In this document: in pieces, positions 1 to 8,516 of the stretch
Numbering within the stretch: position 1 is the stretch's first letter
Layout of the letters: every line of letters begins with the position of its first letter
Assembly (NCBI RefSeq): GCF_001570365.1
Contig: NZ_BBYK01000063.1
Coordinates: forward strand, 1-64,000
Length of the DNA stretch: 64,000 nt
Origin: Microtetraspora fusca
GTDB lineage: Bacteria; Actinomycetota; Actinomycetes; Streptosporangiales; Streptosporangiaceae
Direction of reading: 5' to 3'
Notes under the pieces: generated by a model
Told to the model about the DNA's origin: nothing
The model's database searches: none
Seen by the model: only the letters and a program-made list of their open reading frames with translations
Program-made: the position numbers and the translations under genes

Positions 1-293
1 CTACACATCCAAGGCCAACCGCGCCTACCTGCGGCGGCGCGGCATCAAAGCCACCATCCCGACCAAGGCCGACCAGGACGCCAACCGCCGCGCCAAAGGG
101 TCCAAGGGCGGCCGGCCACCTGCCTTCGACCCTGAGATCTACAAGCGGCGCCATGCCGTCGAATGTGGCATCAACCGGCTCAAACGCCACCGGGCTGTCG
201 CCACGCGATACGACAAACTCGCCGTGCGCTACGAAGCCACGATCCTCATCGCCGCGATCAACGAATGGCTCTAACCGACTTCGATACAGGCCC
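1..293 (+). mobile_element. Right end of an IS5-family (IS427-like) insertion sequence, left part outside the window
   Basis: The transposase C-terminus runs to a stop at 272-274. The next bases, up to about 293, read as an IS end whose reverse complement starts GGGCCTGTATCGAAG, the kind of terminus seen in the IS427 group. A CTAG-like target follows. The element interrupts the 3' end of the DUF1330 gene on the other strand, whose frame reads into the IS terminus. Confidence 0.6.
2..274 (+). CDS. IS5-family DDE transposase, C-terminal part (partial at window edge)
   Basis: About 90 residues are visible and open at the left edge. They contain the basic C-terminal region typical of IS5/IS427 transposases: a GRPPAFD linker, then [18 protein letters not shown], which carries the last catalytic Glu of the DDE triad, and an end in AAINEWL. 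The protein would cut and rejoin IS ends on DNA. The N-terminal half with the two catalytic Asp residues is outside the window, so whether the full transposase is intact cannot be judged. IS427-group transposases are often made by frameshifting from two ORFs, and this would be the second. Confidence 0.8.
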   Translation, partial: YTSKANRAYLRRRGIKATIPTKADQDANRRAKGSKGGRPPAFDPEIYKRRHAVECGINRLKRHRAVATRYDKLAVRYEATILIAAINEWL

Positions 294-611
294 TAGATAG
301 GAGGGAAGGGTGAAGCCTTCGGGTGGGGAGCCTTCGACGAAGAGCAGCCCGACGCGGGCCTTGCCGTCTCGGATTTGCCTGGCCCGCCGGTACTCAGCGG
401 AGTCGTACCACTGCCGGGCACGGTCCATGTCGGGGAACTCGATGATCAGGAGCCGGGAGGAGGCCCAAGTGCCCTCGGCGGGTTCGGGCACGGGTCCCGC
501 GACCAGGTAGCGGCCGCCGTGGTCGAGGATCGACCGCTGGGCAACGGGGGCGTAGGCCCAGCCGGCCTCCTCATCGAGCACATCGACGTTGGCGATGACG
601 TAAGCAGGCAT
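258..611 (-). CDS. DUF1330 family protein, C-terminus altered by IS insertion
   Basis: A 117-aa protein beginning [11 protein letters not shown]. It has the DUF1330 pattern: a ferredoxin-like fold with a YRRARQIRD helix and an LLFVEG strand before EGFTL. DUF1330 proteins are small alpha/beta-barrel dimers of uncertain biochemical role, often near regulators. The last dozen residues after EGFTLPSYL read through the end of the IS element at 294 downward, so the native C-terminus was replaced. The core domain looks complete and may still fold. It is divergent from the TetR gene at 722, with a 110-bp shared promoter region. That pairing suggests, but does not show, that the TetR protein regulates it. 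Confidence 0.75.
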   Translation of the reverse strand: MPAYVIANVDVLDEEAGWAYAPVAQRSILDHGGRYLVAGPVPEPAEGTWASSRLLIIEFPDMDRARQWYDSAEYRRARQIRDGKARVGLLFVEGSPPEGFTLPSYLGPVSKSVRAIR

Positions 612-721
612 GGAAACTCCGTTTCATTCGGACACGGCGTGTACTTTTGGCCCGCCGAAGGCTAGCGCATCCCTGTAACCTGTTCAAGGTGGGCATCGAT
701 GAGGGCGAACGCGCCGGGGGC

Positions 722-1411
722 ATGATGAGCCGCCGGGAGCGGCTGCGGGTGGAGACGAGCCGGGAGATCAAGACCATCGCGCTGCGGCAGATGGCCGAAG
801 GCGGGCCGGGAGCGATCTCGCTGAGGGGCATCGCCCGCGAGATGGGGATGACCGCGCGCGCGATCTACAGCTACTTCCCCACCCGGGACGACCTGATCAC
901 GGCACTGATCAGCGAGATCGCCGCCTCGCTCGCGGATGCGCTGGAGTCCGCCAGCAACGCGGTGCCCAACACCGACCCCGGTGGCAGGCTGATGGCCTGG
1001 GGCCGGGCGCTTAGAGAGTGGGCACTGGCCCATCCGGAGAGCTTCCGGCTCTTCTACGGACACCCCGTCCCGGGCTACCAGCCGCCCGAGGACGGGCCGG
1101 TCGACCAGACGGCCCGCCGTGTGTGCCGCGAGCTCACCCGCCTGGTGGCGACCGCGTGGCCGCATGCCCGGCACCACCAGCCCGAAGACACCTCCTGGTC
1201 CGACCTCCATCCGGACCACGCCGCGAAGATCCAGGAGGATCTCCCCGACGTGCCGCCCGCCGCGGCGGCCCTCGCACTGCGCGTCTGGGGCCGGATGCAC
1301 GGCCTGGTCACCCTGGAGATCGACGGCCACATCCACCCCGTAGCAGGCAACCCTGCCGCCCTGCACCGCGCCGAGATGCTCGACCTGGTCAGATCGCTGG
1401 GCCTGAGCTGA
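722..1411 (+). CDS. TetR/AcrR family transcriptional regulator with WHG-type C-terminal domain
   Basis: A 229-aa regulator. Residues about 5-55 form the TetR helix-turn-helix: a SREIKTIALRQMAE helix, then ISLRGIAREMGMTARAIYSYFPTRDDLI. The C-terminal half has WALAHPESFRLFYGHPVPGY, the signature of the WHG ligand-binding domain. The frame is open further upstream (to 647), but the ATG codons at 722 and 725 place the HTH at the usual distance from the N-terminus. It is divergent from the DUF1330 gene, and the intervening 612-721 is the likely operator region. The ligand is unknown. The last residues reach a normal stop, so the gene looks intact. Confidence 0.85.
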   Translation: MMSRRERLRVETSREIKTIALRQMAEGGPGAISLRGIAREMGMTARAIYSYFPTRDDLITALISEIAASLADALESASNAVPNTDPGGRLMAWGRALREWALAHPESFRLFYGHPVPGYQPPEDGPVDQTARRVCRELTRLVATAWPHARHHQPEDTSWSDLHPDHAAKIQEDLPDVPPAAAALALRVWGRMHGLVTLEIDGHIHPVAGNPAALHRAEMLDLVRSLGLS

Positions 1412-1461
1412 GCCACGTCTGATCACGCCATAAGAGTGACGGTTCGCTACGCATAGCTACT

Positions 1462-1788
1462 TTGGCCCTGGGGCCACGTTCGGGAGAACACCGCCGGTAC
1501 GGGCTCGCGCCCGATTCCTCGGCGACCCACGCCACCGAACCCGCCTGGGACGGACGGCGGATGGTGGTCGCCTGCTCCGCCGATCACATGAGGCAGCTCC
1601 ACGCCCAAGCGGCCGCCCGGCCCTACATCGACGCCGAACTATGGGCCGGGAAACTCCTTCGCGCGCTTGAAGACGCCAGGCGGGACAACCGGACCGAGGT
1701 CTCGGCCGGAGACCTACAGAACGCGACCGGGCTCACCCCGGAACAATTCCTCGCCGCGGTGCAGTGGCTGGAGCGCGACGACCTGTGA
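1462..1788 (+). CDS. Small conserved hypothetical protein (WDGRRMVVACS motif)
   Basis: A 108-aa frame with coding-like composition. The central segment WDGRRMVVACSADHMRQLH and the following FIDAELWAGK-like stretch (here YIDAELWAGKLLRALE) resemble a small protein family I associate with actinobacteria. No enzymatic motif is visible. The only in-frame start near the beginning is TTG at 1462 with no clear ribosome-binding site. The N-terminal 25 residues may therefore be noise, or the true start may have been lost. It stands alone between the TetR gene and transposon debris. Confidence 0.5.
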   Translation: MALGPRSGEHRRYGLAPDSSATHATEPAWDGRRMVVACSADHMRQLHAQAAARPYIDAELWAGKLLRALEDARRDNRTEVSAGDLQNATGLTPEQFLAAVQWLERDDL

Positions 1789-1858
1789 CCCCGGCGGCCC
1801 GCTGATCAGCCATAACCCGACGATGTCCAGTCGTCAAAGTCACCACACGGCTGAGTCG

Positions 1859-2089
1859 CTACTGGCCGTTCCGATCCTCCTCGCGGGCCGGAAGAAACCG
1901 CCGCAAGAACCGGACCACGCCAAGCTGGACACTGAACCCGAGCCGATTGTGATCTCTGCGCTTGGCATCGATCGCCTCACGGTCGGCGTCATCCAGGAAG
2001 AAGTACTTCTCCAGCTGAGCACGCGAAGGCGGCCCCTGAAACGAGGCGAACCGCGCAGCCCGCTCATCGGACAAGAACTCGACCGGCAC
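1859..2089 (-). pseudogene. Tn3-family transposase, N-terminal remnant (DUF4158 region)
   Basis: The 76-aa frame starts MPVEFLSDERAARFASF and continues through YFFLDDADREAIDAKRRDHNRLGFSVQLGVVRFL. This is the diagnostic N-terminal DUF4158 block of Tn3-type transposases, which are normally near 1000 residues. Everything after about residue 70 is missing, so it is a relic. It shows that a Tn3-like unit once sat in this edge region. Confidence 0.8.
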
Positions 2090-3155
2090 CCTGAACCTCC
2101 TACAGGTCTACGACAAGACCCTCGAAGGCTTCCGGTAGCGATCACCGGCGGTCAAACCGATGCTCACCAGGACAAACACTTAGCGCACGATCCGGTTCCA
2201 ATGTTCCTCAGACCCCAGACAGCTCGCAATCCACGTCCATTGGGCGTAGAGGTGCTTGCAGTTGGCACGGTGGTGTCGTGGCGGTCTACCACGGCAGTGA
2301 CGGCTCAACGCTGCGCTGCACCGGGAATCGGCTACCGCCCATCGGCGGCGAGGTTCAAGCTGAGCAAATGCGGAAGTTCGGCCACCTCTACTGCCGGTCA
2401 CGCTGGTAAGCGTCGGCTACCTGGTCGCCGGATGCTGGTCCTGCCCACGCCACGTCTGGGTCCGCATCCACGACTCCTACCACCCCAAGGAGAAACCGCC
2501 GCTCGGTTGAGGTCCACCACGACGACGCTGCGCATGGGGTCCAGCAGGGCGGATGGGATCTCCACGCGCAGGTCGCCGAGCGGGTCTCGGGTTCCGGAGT
2601 GGACCTCCTTGAGCCAGGGCAGCACCGACCAGGCGAGCCTCCGTCCGCGCCCAGGAGACGCACGTCAGTGATCCGGCGGACGGGCAGCCCGCGCACGGTC
2701 AGCCGTTCGTAGGGCCGCATGACCAGTGCAGGTAGAGCCGCTCCCAGTCCTCGGGCAGGGAGCGGCGCGTGGAAGGCCCGTGAAACTGCCACAGTTCCAG
2801 CCCCGTCCGCACCCGCCGCGATCGCCTCGGCGGGCTGATCCACGAGTATCCGCAGGTCGCGTAGGGTGGCCGAGTTTTGGCCCCTACAGCTCTACGGGCA
2901 GACCGCCGACAGCTTCAGCTAGGCAAGAAGGCGGTCAAAACAGGCTTCGACCGACCGCCTTTACTTCGTAGATTTTCGACGGCGTTTGAACACGACATCC
3001 AACCCCGGTTCGTGAACCGGCGAATGCGGTGACACGCCGGGCAGAGATCCGTCACCGAACGGCACCCTGCGAGAGGGCGAGTCTCGGTGACACCTGGGTG
3101 ACACAACAGAAAAGCCACGAAATCCGATCACGTGGCTCCGACCTGCGAAAACGCG
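2090..3155. other. Decayed region with no intact gene
   Basis: No reading frame on either strand looks like a functional gene. On the minus strand, two adjacent frames (about 2640-2880 and 2440-2640) read as one broken protein: the first ends near VRRITDVRLLGADGG, the second continues as SVLPWLKEVHSGTRDPLGDL. I do not recognise the family. Short stretches on the plus strand near 2400-2515 also look like coding remnants. A 7-bp stem (3113-3119 with 3131-3137) lies just before the att-like repeat. Confidence 0.45.
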
Positions 3156-3198
3156 GTCGGGACGACAGGATTTGAACCTGCGACCCCTTGACCCCCAG
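3156..3198 (-). repeat. Left copy of a 43-bp direct repeat: 3' half of tRNA-Pro(GGG), att-like
   Basis: Read on the minus strand, it starts in the anticodon loop (CTGGGGGTCAAG) and continues through the T-arm (GGTTCAAATCC) to the acceptor 3' strand. It is identical over 43 bp to 26918-26960 and in the same orientation. The 5' half of the tRNA is absent at both sites, so neither is a working tRNA gene. Integrases that target tRNA genes at the anticodon loop leave exactly this kind of remnant. Confidence 0.85.
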
Positions 3199-3736
3199 GC
3201 AACCCAACCCGTCTGCCCAGACGGCACCAAAGCGAGTCTGAACTGGGAAAACGATCCTTGACAGTCCGTCGGCGTCCTCAGCCGTCCGCATGCGTTGTCA
3301 CTCAATTTGTCACTCAGCCCAGCCACCGCTTTGCTCGTCAGCGTCTACAGCGTGGTGGCCCGTCACCTGAGCCTGCACGGAAGCGAGCGTCCTCCCGACT
3401 GCGTGGCTCTGCAGGTGAGTTGCGACAGCGTTTGTAGGTCAGTGCGACCCCGGGTGCCACTGCCATCTCAACCGACGATCACAAGACCGGCGCCTGCGAC
3501 CACCGGACCTTCCGGGGATCAATCCTCGAAGCCCGCCTGCACGGGGACCTCAAGCAGCGGAAAGCCCGAGATGAACGCGGGGAAACGGCCTCCCGACCGA
3601 TCGATGGCGGATATTGACGGGCATCACCAGCGTGCGGATCCCGGCACGCTCCCGCGGTTCCGCATGATCGTCAGGGGTCGCACGACCCCCGATCCTGGCC
3701 CCTGGGTGTGAGGGCCGGGCCGGTTGGCCCATGCGT
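3199..3736. other. Intergenic stretch with no recognisable gene
   Basis: This 538-bp stretch lies between the left att-like repeat and the isochorismatase gene stop. Open frames exist but show no recognisable protein motifs or plausible ribosome-binding sites. No tRNA, repeat array or clear terminator was seen. Confidence 0.4.
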
Positions 3737-4321
3737 TCAGGCGCGGGTCGTGGGCAGCAGCGCGAGGATGTCGGCGGTGGTGCCGGTCTCCCCCAGGCGT
3801 GGGAAGATCCTTTCGATGCTGTGCCGGTGGGCGTCGGCATCGACGTCGGTCATGGCGTCGGCGGCCAGGGTGACGTGGTAGCCGTGTTCGTACGCGGCGC
3901 GAGCGGTGGACTCGACGCCGATGCTGGTGGCGATGCCGGCCAGGACGATCTGGGAGACGCCGCGGCGGCGCAACCGCAGGTCCAGGTCGGTGCCATAGAA
4001 GGCGGACCAGTTGCGTTTGGTCACGAGTATGTCCTGCGGGTGCCCGGCCAGCTCCGGGGCGACCTCGTCCCATCCGGCGGGCGGTGTCTGCGTACGGCGC
4101 GGCACCTCGGTGCGCCCTGGGACGGCGTCGGAGCCGTCCGGCGCGGTCGTGACGCGCACCAGGACGACAGGCAGGCCGTGGGCACGGAAGGCGTCGGCCA
4201 GCTTGGCGGTGCGGGCCAGCACGTCGGTGGTGGCGTGCGGGCTGCCGGGGGCGGCGAGAAATCCGTTCTGCAGGTCTATGACGACCAGCGCGGTCTCGGT
4301 GTCCAGCGAGGTGACGGTCAT
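3737..4321 (-). CDS. Isochorismatase-family hydrolase
   Basis: A 194-aa protein with the isochorismatase/nicotinamidase fold. ALVVIDLQNGF carries the catalytic Asp and TKRNWSAFYGTDLD carries the catalytic Lys. The usual Cys-containing loop is GIATSIGVESTARAAYEHGY, with no Cys. Members lacking that Cys behave like isochorismatase rather than amidase-type enzymes, so substrate prediction is open. The ATG at 4321 overlaps the stop of the MFS gene (ATGA), so the two are translationally coupled in a MarR-MFS-hydrolase operon. The set suggests a MarR-controlled response to an aromatic or drug-like compound. Confidence 0.85.
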   Translation of the reverse strand: MTVTSLDTETALVVIDLQNGFLAAPGSPHATTDVLARTAKLADAFRAHGLPVVLVRVTTAPDGSDAVPGRTEVPRRTQTPPAGWDEVAPELAGHPQDILVTKRNWSAFYGTDLDLRLRRRGVSQIVLAGIATSIGVESTARAAYEHGYHVTLAADAMTDVDADAHRHSIERIFPRLGETGTTADILALLPTTRA

Positions 4322-5715
4322 GGCGTTTCCTTTCGTGATGAGATGCGGCGGAGTGACCGGTCGGCGACGGTGACGGCGAGGAACAGCATCGCGATGCCGA
4401 GCAGGAGCCAGCTGAGCCGGTGCAGCCCGCCAGTGGTGGCGCCGTGGCGGTAGAACGCGGCGTTGGCGGCCGAGGCGATCAGTGCGCCGAGGTACATGAA
4501 GGTGCGCAGCAGTCCGGCTGAGGAGCCCATCCGGGTGGGGTCGGCCTGGGCGTAGAGGGCGTTCTGGTTGGCCAGGCCGTTGAGGCCCTGCGGAACGCCG
4601 ACGACTGCGCCGATGAGGGCCAGCACCCAGATGGGGCTGTGCGCGTCGACGAGCAGCAGGGCGACGCAGGCGGCGATCTGCACGACGGATCCGATCAGCA
4701 GCTTGCCGCGGACGTCGGCGCGGCGGCCGGTGAGGCCGGTCACCGCGATGGCCGCCGCCGACATCGGCAGCAGCAGGAGGCCGGCGGCCGAGGCGTCGAG
4801 CGAACGGCCGTCCTGGAGCCACTGGGTGAAGCCGTAGAGGAAGGCGTACGCGGTCGTGTAGGCCAGGAGCTGGCGCCCGTAGGTGGCCAGCAGCGGGAGG
4901 TTGCCGCGCAGCACGCGCAGGTCGAGGAAGGGCTCGGGGGTGCGTAGTTCCCGCACGGTGAACGCGGCACCGGCCGCCACGGCGATCAGCGGCAGGTACC
5001 AGCGGTCTGTTGCCGGGTTCGTCAGGAACAGCATGAAGGAGGTCAACATGCAGGCGAACACCGCCATGCCCGCTACGTCCAGCCGCCGACCGGGCTCGGC
5101 CCCGCGCCCGCGGGGCAGCCGACGGGCACCGAGCACCAGGCAGGCCGCCGACAGCGGCGCGTTGATGGCGAAGACGGCGTGCCAGCCGCCCGCCCCGATC
5201 AGCAGGCCGCCGAGCGTCGGCCCGAGCACGGCGCTGACCTGGTTGGAGATCGACAGCGCGGCGAGGACGCCGCTCGGGCTGCGCAGTCCGGTGCGCTCGG
5301 ACTCGGCGTACAGGAGGAACATTGACGCCGGATAGGCGGCGGACGTGCCCAGCCCGAGCAGCACCCGGGAGGCCACCAGCACGTCCAGGTTGGGGGCCAA
5401 CAGACCCGTCAGCCCGGCGATCCCCACTAACGCCGTTCCCCACAGATACAGCAGGCGCGGCCCGAAGGTGTCGACCAGCCGCCCGATGACCGGCTGCCCG
5501 ACGGCAGTTGCCAGGTACAGCCCGGATACCAGCCAGACCGTCTGCGCGGGTGAGACATGAAACCAGCGGCCGATCGGGACCAGCGCCACCGCCAGCATCG
5601 AGGAGTTGATCGGGTTGAGGATCGACCCGAGGATCATCGGCGCGACCAGCTTCCGGTCGAACCCGCCGCCCGCCTCGCGGCCGGGGGCGGGCGCGGACAC
5701 CGGCGCCCGGGTCAT
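4318..5715 (-). CDS. MFS transporter (DHA2-like multidrug efflux family)
   Basis: A 465-aa membrane protein with about 12-14 hydrophobic segments. It has the MFS loop 2-3 motif region (GQPVIGRLVDTFGPR) and the motif C-like GPTLGGLLIGAGGWHAVFAIN characteristic of drug:H+ antiporters. It probably exports a small molecule across the cytoplasmic membrane. It overlaps the MarR gene stop (5712-5715) and the hydrolase start (4318-4321), both ATGA junctions. Regulation is presumably by the MarR protein through the palindrome at 6174-6213. The substrate is unknown. Confidence 0.88.
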   Translation of the reverse strand: MTRAPVSAPAPGREAGGGFDRKLVAPMILGSILNPINSSMLAVALVPIGRWFHVSPAQTVWLVSGLYLATAVGQPVIGRLVDTFGPRLLYLWGTALVGIAGLTGLLAPNLDVLVASRVLLGLGTSAAYPASMFLLYAESERTGLRSPSGVLAALSISNQVSAVLGPTLGGLLIGAGGWHAVFAINAPLSAACLVLGARRLPRGRGAEPGRRLDVAGMAVFACMLTSFMLFLTNPATDRWYLPLIAVAAGAAFTVRELRTPEPFLDLRVLRGNLPLLATYGRQLLAYTTAYAFLYGFTQWLQDGRSLDASAAGLLLLPMSAAAIAVTGLTGRRADVRGKLLIGSVVQIAACVALLLVDAHSPIWVLALIGAVVGVPQGLNGLANQNALYAQADPTRMGSSAGLLRTFMYLGALIASAANAAFYRHGATTGGLHRLSWLLLGIAMLFLAVTVADRSLRRISSRKETP

Positions 5716-6152
5716 GACTGCGCAACGTCATCCAGCAGCGCCATCGCCTCGGTGATGGTACGGAGCTGCGCGGGTGTGCACCGTTCCTGCAGCGCCCGGG
5801 CCAGCCACAGCTCACGGGCCCGCCGGTCGTCCAGACGACGCTCCCGCCCGAGCTCGGTTAGCGTCACCAGCAGCCGGCGGCCGTCGTCGGGATCGGGGTT
5901 CCGCTCTACCATGCCCGCCCGCTCCAACGCGGCGACGATCGTCGCCATCGACTGGGGCCGCACCCGCTCGGCGGCCGCCAGCTCGCTGGCCGACGCCGGA
6001 CCGTGCTTGGCCAACCGGGCCAGCACGGACGCCTGCCCCGGGCTGAGGTCGCCCGAGACGGCCAGCTCCCCCAGGCGTCGCTTCAGCCGGCTGAAGGCCA
6101 CCCAGGCGTCGCTCGCGGCCTGCATCGCCGACTCCGAGACCTGCTCGCTCAT
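5712..6152 (-). CDS. MarR-family transcriptional regulator
   Basis: A 146-aa winged-helix protein. Residues about 38-100 contain SPGQASVLARLAKHGPASASELAAAERVRPQSMATIVAALERAGMVERNPDPDDGRRLLVTLTELG, which includes the recognition helix and the wing with the conserved DPDDGRR turn (shown in parts by position). It is the first gene of a three-gene operon and lies 21 bp downstream of a 40-bp palindrome that is the obvious operator. It likely autorepresses and represses the MFS and isochorismatase-like genes until a phenolic or similar ligand binds. Confidence 0.9.
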   Translation of the reverse strand: MSEQVSESAMQAASDAWVAFSRLKRRLGELAVSGDLSPGQASVLARLAKHGPASASELAAAERVRPQSMATIVAALERAGMVERNPDPDDGRRLLVTLTELGRERRLDDRRARELWLARALQERCTPAQLRTITEAMALLDDVAQS

Positions 6153-6173
6153 CGGTCACCCTCCAAAAAAATG

Positions 6174-6213
6174 CAGTCTGTACTGTTCAATTTAAACTGA
6201 ACAGTACAGACTG
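6174..6213. promoter_or_regulatory. 40-bp palindromic operator upstream of marR
   Basis: Two perfect 16-bp inverted arms (6174-6189 CAGTCTGTACTGTTCA, and 6198-6213 its reverse complement) flank an AT-rich 8-bp spacer. The spacing and position directly upstream of the MarR start fit a dimer-binding MarR operator overlapping the promoter. Confidence 0.8.
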
Positions 6214-6285
6214 TCAATTTCCTCGCCTGCGATGAAGCCCAACGAACCGTCACTCCACGGCCGTACTCCTTGTTCGCAGGCCGTA

Positions 6286-7689
6286 TCAGCCGCTACTCCC
6301 GTCCTCCCGACCCGCTTGGCGGACGACGCGACCGACTGCCCGTCGAACCTCGTTCACCACGTCGGCACAGCGAGCGGACGACCTCGCGCGGGCCAGGGAA
6401 TCCCACAACGCTCTTGCCGAAGTGGAGCCCAGCGCGGGGGCGACGCAGTCGTCGAACTTCTGCCACTGCTGATCTCTGGTAAGGGGTCGCCGCGGGCTGC
6501 CGAGGGCGTGGTCGACTACGGCACTGTACGACCTTCCGTCCACGCCGACCGCCTGCGCCGCGGCGGAGACGGCTGCCGGGAATACCTCGGTGCAGCGCGG
6601 GTCCGCCCGGAATTCGACTCTCGCGGCCGCTTCGAGCAGATCGGTGTCGTCCGGCAGCGAGGCGGGAAAGTCGTTCAAGCCAACGCCGAGGCCCGTCCCG
6701 CCGCGCAGGGCGAGAGCGACGACGACAGGGCCGGAGAACCGTGCGGCATAGGCGGTCGCGGGACGCACCTTGTCCGCTCGGGGCTCGGCGATGGTTCGCA
6801 GGACCGGCTCGGCGACGCCGATCGTCAAGGTGGCTCCGGGCTCGAGTGTGAATCCCTGGTGACGTAGCTCGAGCGCGGCGTCGACGGCGGAATGGATGAA
6901 CCCGTTCACGGGATAGGGCTTGGTGGTGACGGTCGTAACCCGCCAGGTTCGTTGATCTACGGGCAGGTCGGCCACCTGAAGCTCCGCACCGTCCAAGAAG
7001 GCGTGTGCGAAGCCGAATCTGCCCTCCAGCGCGGTCGGCGCCGCCGTCGCCCCGGCCACGGCCAGCCCGGCGGCGAACACTCCTGCCCTGGCGGCGAAGC
7101 CCGCGTGCATCGGCTTGATCTGGCCACCGGTACGGTTGCCTTCGAGAATGCCCCCGGACATCGACGCGGCGGCGCCAATCGCGTGCGCGGTCTGGTGGAC
7201 GTCCAGCCCGTTCAGAAGAGCGACGCCGGTGGCGGCGCCGATCGGACAGCAGACCGCCGTGGGATGAAAGCCTCGCTCGAACAGGCTGGAGTCCCTGTTG
7301 CGGACGGCCGACTCGCCGAGCCACAGGCTGACCTCCTCGGCGACGGCGACGGCACGTACGACCTGATCGATCGTCAGGTCACGCTGAGCCCCGGCCGCGA
7401 GCATCGCCGGTACGACGACACAGCTCGGGTGCACCAGCGACGGCGCCTGCGCGTTGTCGTAGTCGAGGGCGTGGGCGGCGGTGCCCAGGATGAGCGCCTG
7501 CTCAAGCGCGTCGTCGGAGTCATTCACGGCGGCGGCCATCGACCGGGTGGCCGGATCGCCTGCGCCGGCGATCGCGACGGCGACGGTGTCGATCACGTGG
7601 AATCGGGCGGCCTCGTCGACGTCGGCCGGCCGCCCGCCGCTCCACGCCTCGTGCGCCCAGACCGCGAGGTCGTGTGACAGGCTCGTCAT
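6286..7689 (-). CDS. MmgE/PrpD family protein
   Basis: A 467-aa protein of the 2-methylcitrate dehydratase/cis-aconitate decarboxylase superfamily. Recognisable segments are HALDYDNAQAP with a nearby HPSCVVVPAMLA, the AIGAAASMSGGILEG loop, GQIKPMHAGFAARAGVFAA and TKPYPVNGFIHSAVDAAL. It is of normal family length. Members dehydrate or decarboxylate tricarboxylic-like acids, and many uncharacterised ones sit in catabolic clusters. It is the last gene of a seven-gene minus-strand operon and overlaps the cyclase gene (7686-7689). The partner genes suggest work on a dicarboxylate or an imide-derived acid, but the substrate cannot be read from the sequence. Confidence 0.85.
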   Translation of the reverse strand: MTSLSHDLAVWAHEAWSGGRPADVDEAARFHVIDTVAVAIAGAGDPATRSMAAAVNDSDDALEQALILGTAAHALDYDNAQAPSLVHPSCVVVPAMLAAGAQRDLTIDQVVRAVAVAEEVSLWLGESAVRNRDSSLFERGFHPTAVCCPIGAATGVALLNGLDVHQTAHAIGAAASMSGGILEGNRTGGQIKPMHAGFAARAGVFAAGLAVAGATAAPTALEGRFGFAHAFLDGAELQVADLPVDQRTWRVTTVTTKPYPVNGFIHSAVDAALELRHQGFTLEPGATLTIGVAEPVLRTIAEPRADKVRPATAYAARFSGPVVVALALRGGTGLGVGLNDFPASLPDDTDLLEAAARVEFRADPRCTEVFPAAVSAAAQAVGVDGRSYSAVVDHALGSPRRPLTRDQQWQKFDDCVAPALGSTSARALWDSLARARSSARCADVVNEVRRAVGRVVRQAGREDGSSG

Positions 7690-8516
7690 CTCGTCTCACC
7701 CACAAGTGCGATCGGCCGGATCGGTGAGCCGGTCGCCCCGGTGATCCGTAGGGGCAGCGCGAGGAACAGCATCTCCCTCGCGCCGGTGGTCGCGAGCTCC
7801 TCGAAGTCGAGTACTTCCATGATGTGGACGCCGCGGTCGACGAGCAGCACCTTGTGCGCGGGCAGCGATGCGTGTCCTCGGCCGGGCAGTAGCCGGTCCG
7901 ACGCGATCGTGTCCGTGCAGACGGCTCGCACACCGAGGTCGGCCAGATAAACGGCGGCGTCGGCCGTGATGCCCGGAACGCCGGTCTCGGTGCCGACGTA
8001 GGCGACGGGGTTGTCGTACAGCTGAGGCCAGCCGGTGCGGACGAGCACCACTTCTCCCTCGTTGACCGTGACGCCGGCCAGGGCGTCGGCGAGGTGCCGA
8101 CCGGTTATGCCGAACGCGGGCTCCAGCCGTCCCACGCCGAGCAGGGCCGGGATGTCCGCCAGGACGGCACGGCTCACGAACGGCGCGACGGTCTCCACGC
8201 CGTACACCGTGAAACGTCCGCCCACGCTCGCGGAGTGAGCGTCCACGCCGTCGTACATGAGCCCGTCGGACGCGGCGTGACACAGGGCGTCCACATGCGT
8301 GCCGACGTGCCCGCCGGTGACGATGAGCTCGTTCGCGCCGGACCCGCCTTCGGCGTTGACGCGGTCGCCGTGGCGGCGAAGGAGGCTCATCTTGAAGCCG
8401 GGATGGCTGGGCGAGCATGGCATGCCGTCTTCGAGACGATGCCCGAGCTCGATCACCCGAGCGGCGCCCAGCCAGGTGAGAGCCGTGGCGAGTGTAGGGG
8501 TCGGTTCCGTGGTCAT
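7686..8516 (-). CDS. Cyclase-family metal-dependent hydrolase (kynurenine formamidase-like)
   Basis: A 276-aa protein of the cyclase family (PF04199). The metal-binding signature is GGHVGTHVDALCH (HxGTHxD). Further family features are IELGHRLEDGMP near the N-terminus, VLVRTGW, and a late HKVLLVDRGVHIMEVL. Family members hydrolyse formamides, lactones or cyclic imide-type bonds (for example kynurenine formamidase and isatin hydrolase). Here it overlaps both neighbours (8513-8516 and 7686-7689) inside a transport/CoA operon. A ring-opening or amide-hydrolysis step in the pathway is a reasonable inference. Confidence 0.85.
   Translation of the reverse strand: MTTEPTPTLATALTWLGAARVIELGHRLEDGMPCSPSHPGFKMSLLRRHGDRVNAEGGSGANELIVTGGHVGTHVDALCHAASDGLMYDGVDAHSASVGGRFTVYGVETVAPFVSRAVLADIPALLGVGRLEPAFGITGRHLADALAGVTVNEGEVVLVRTGWPQLYDNPVAYVGTETGVPGITADAAVYLADLGVRAVCTDTIASDRLLPGRGHASLPAHKVLLVDRGVHIMEVLDFEELATTGAREMLFLALPLRITGATGSPIRPIALVGETR

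Noticed and set aside
662-1426. 254-codon minus-strand frame opposite the TetR gene
   Set aside because: It is the same length because of GC-driven openness. The plus-strand frame holds a clear TetR HTH and WHG domain.
2388-2843. 151-aa minus-strand gene
   Set aside because: The frame breaks in mid-domain and the sequence continues in another frame. Treated as decayed DNA of unknown family.
3052-3326. Complete tRNA-Pro gene at the left att-like repeat
   Set aside because: Only the 3' half from the anticodon loop is present. The bases upstream do not form D- or acceptor stems. The same holds at 26918-26960.
3295-3711. 138-aa plus-strand frame after the left att-like repeat
   Set aside because: No motif, no ribosome-binding site and biased composition. 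Considered non-coding.
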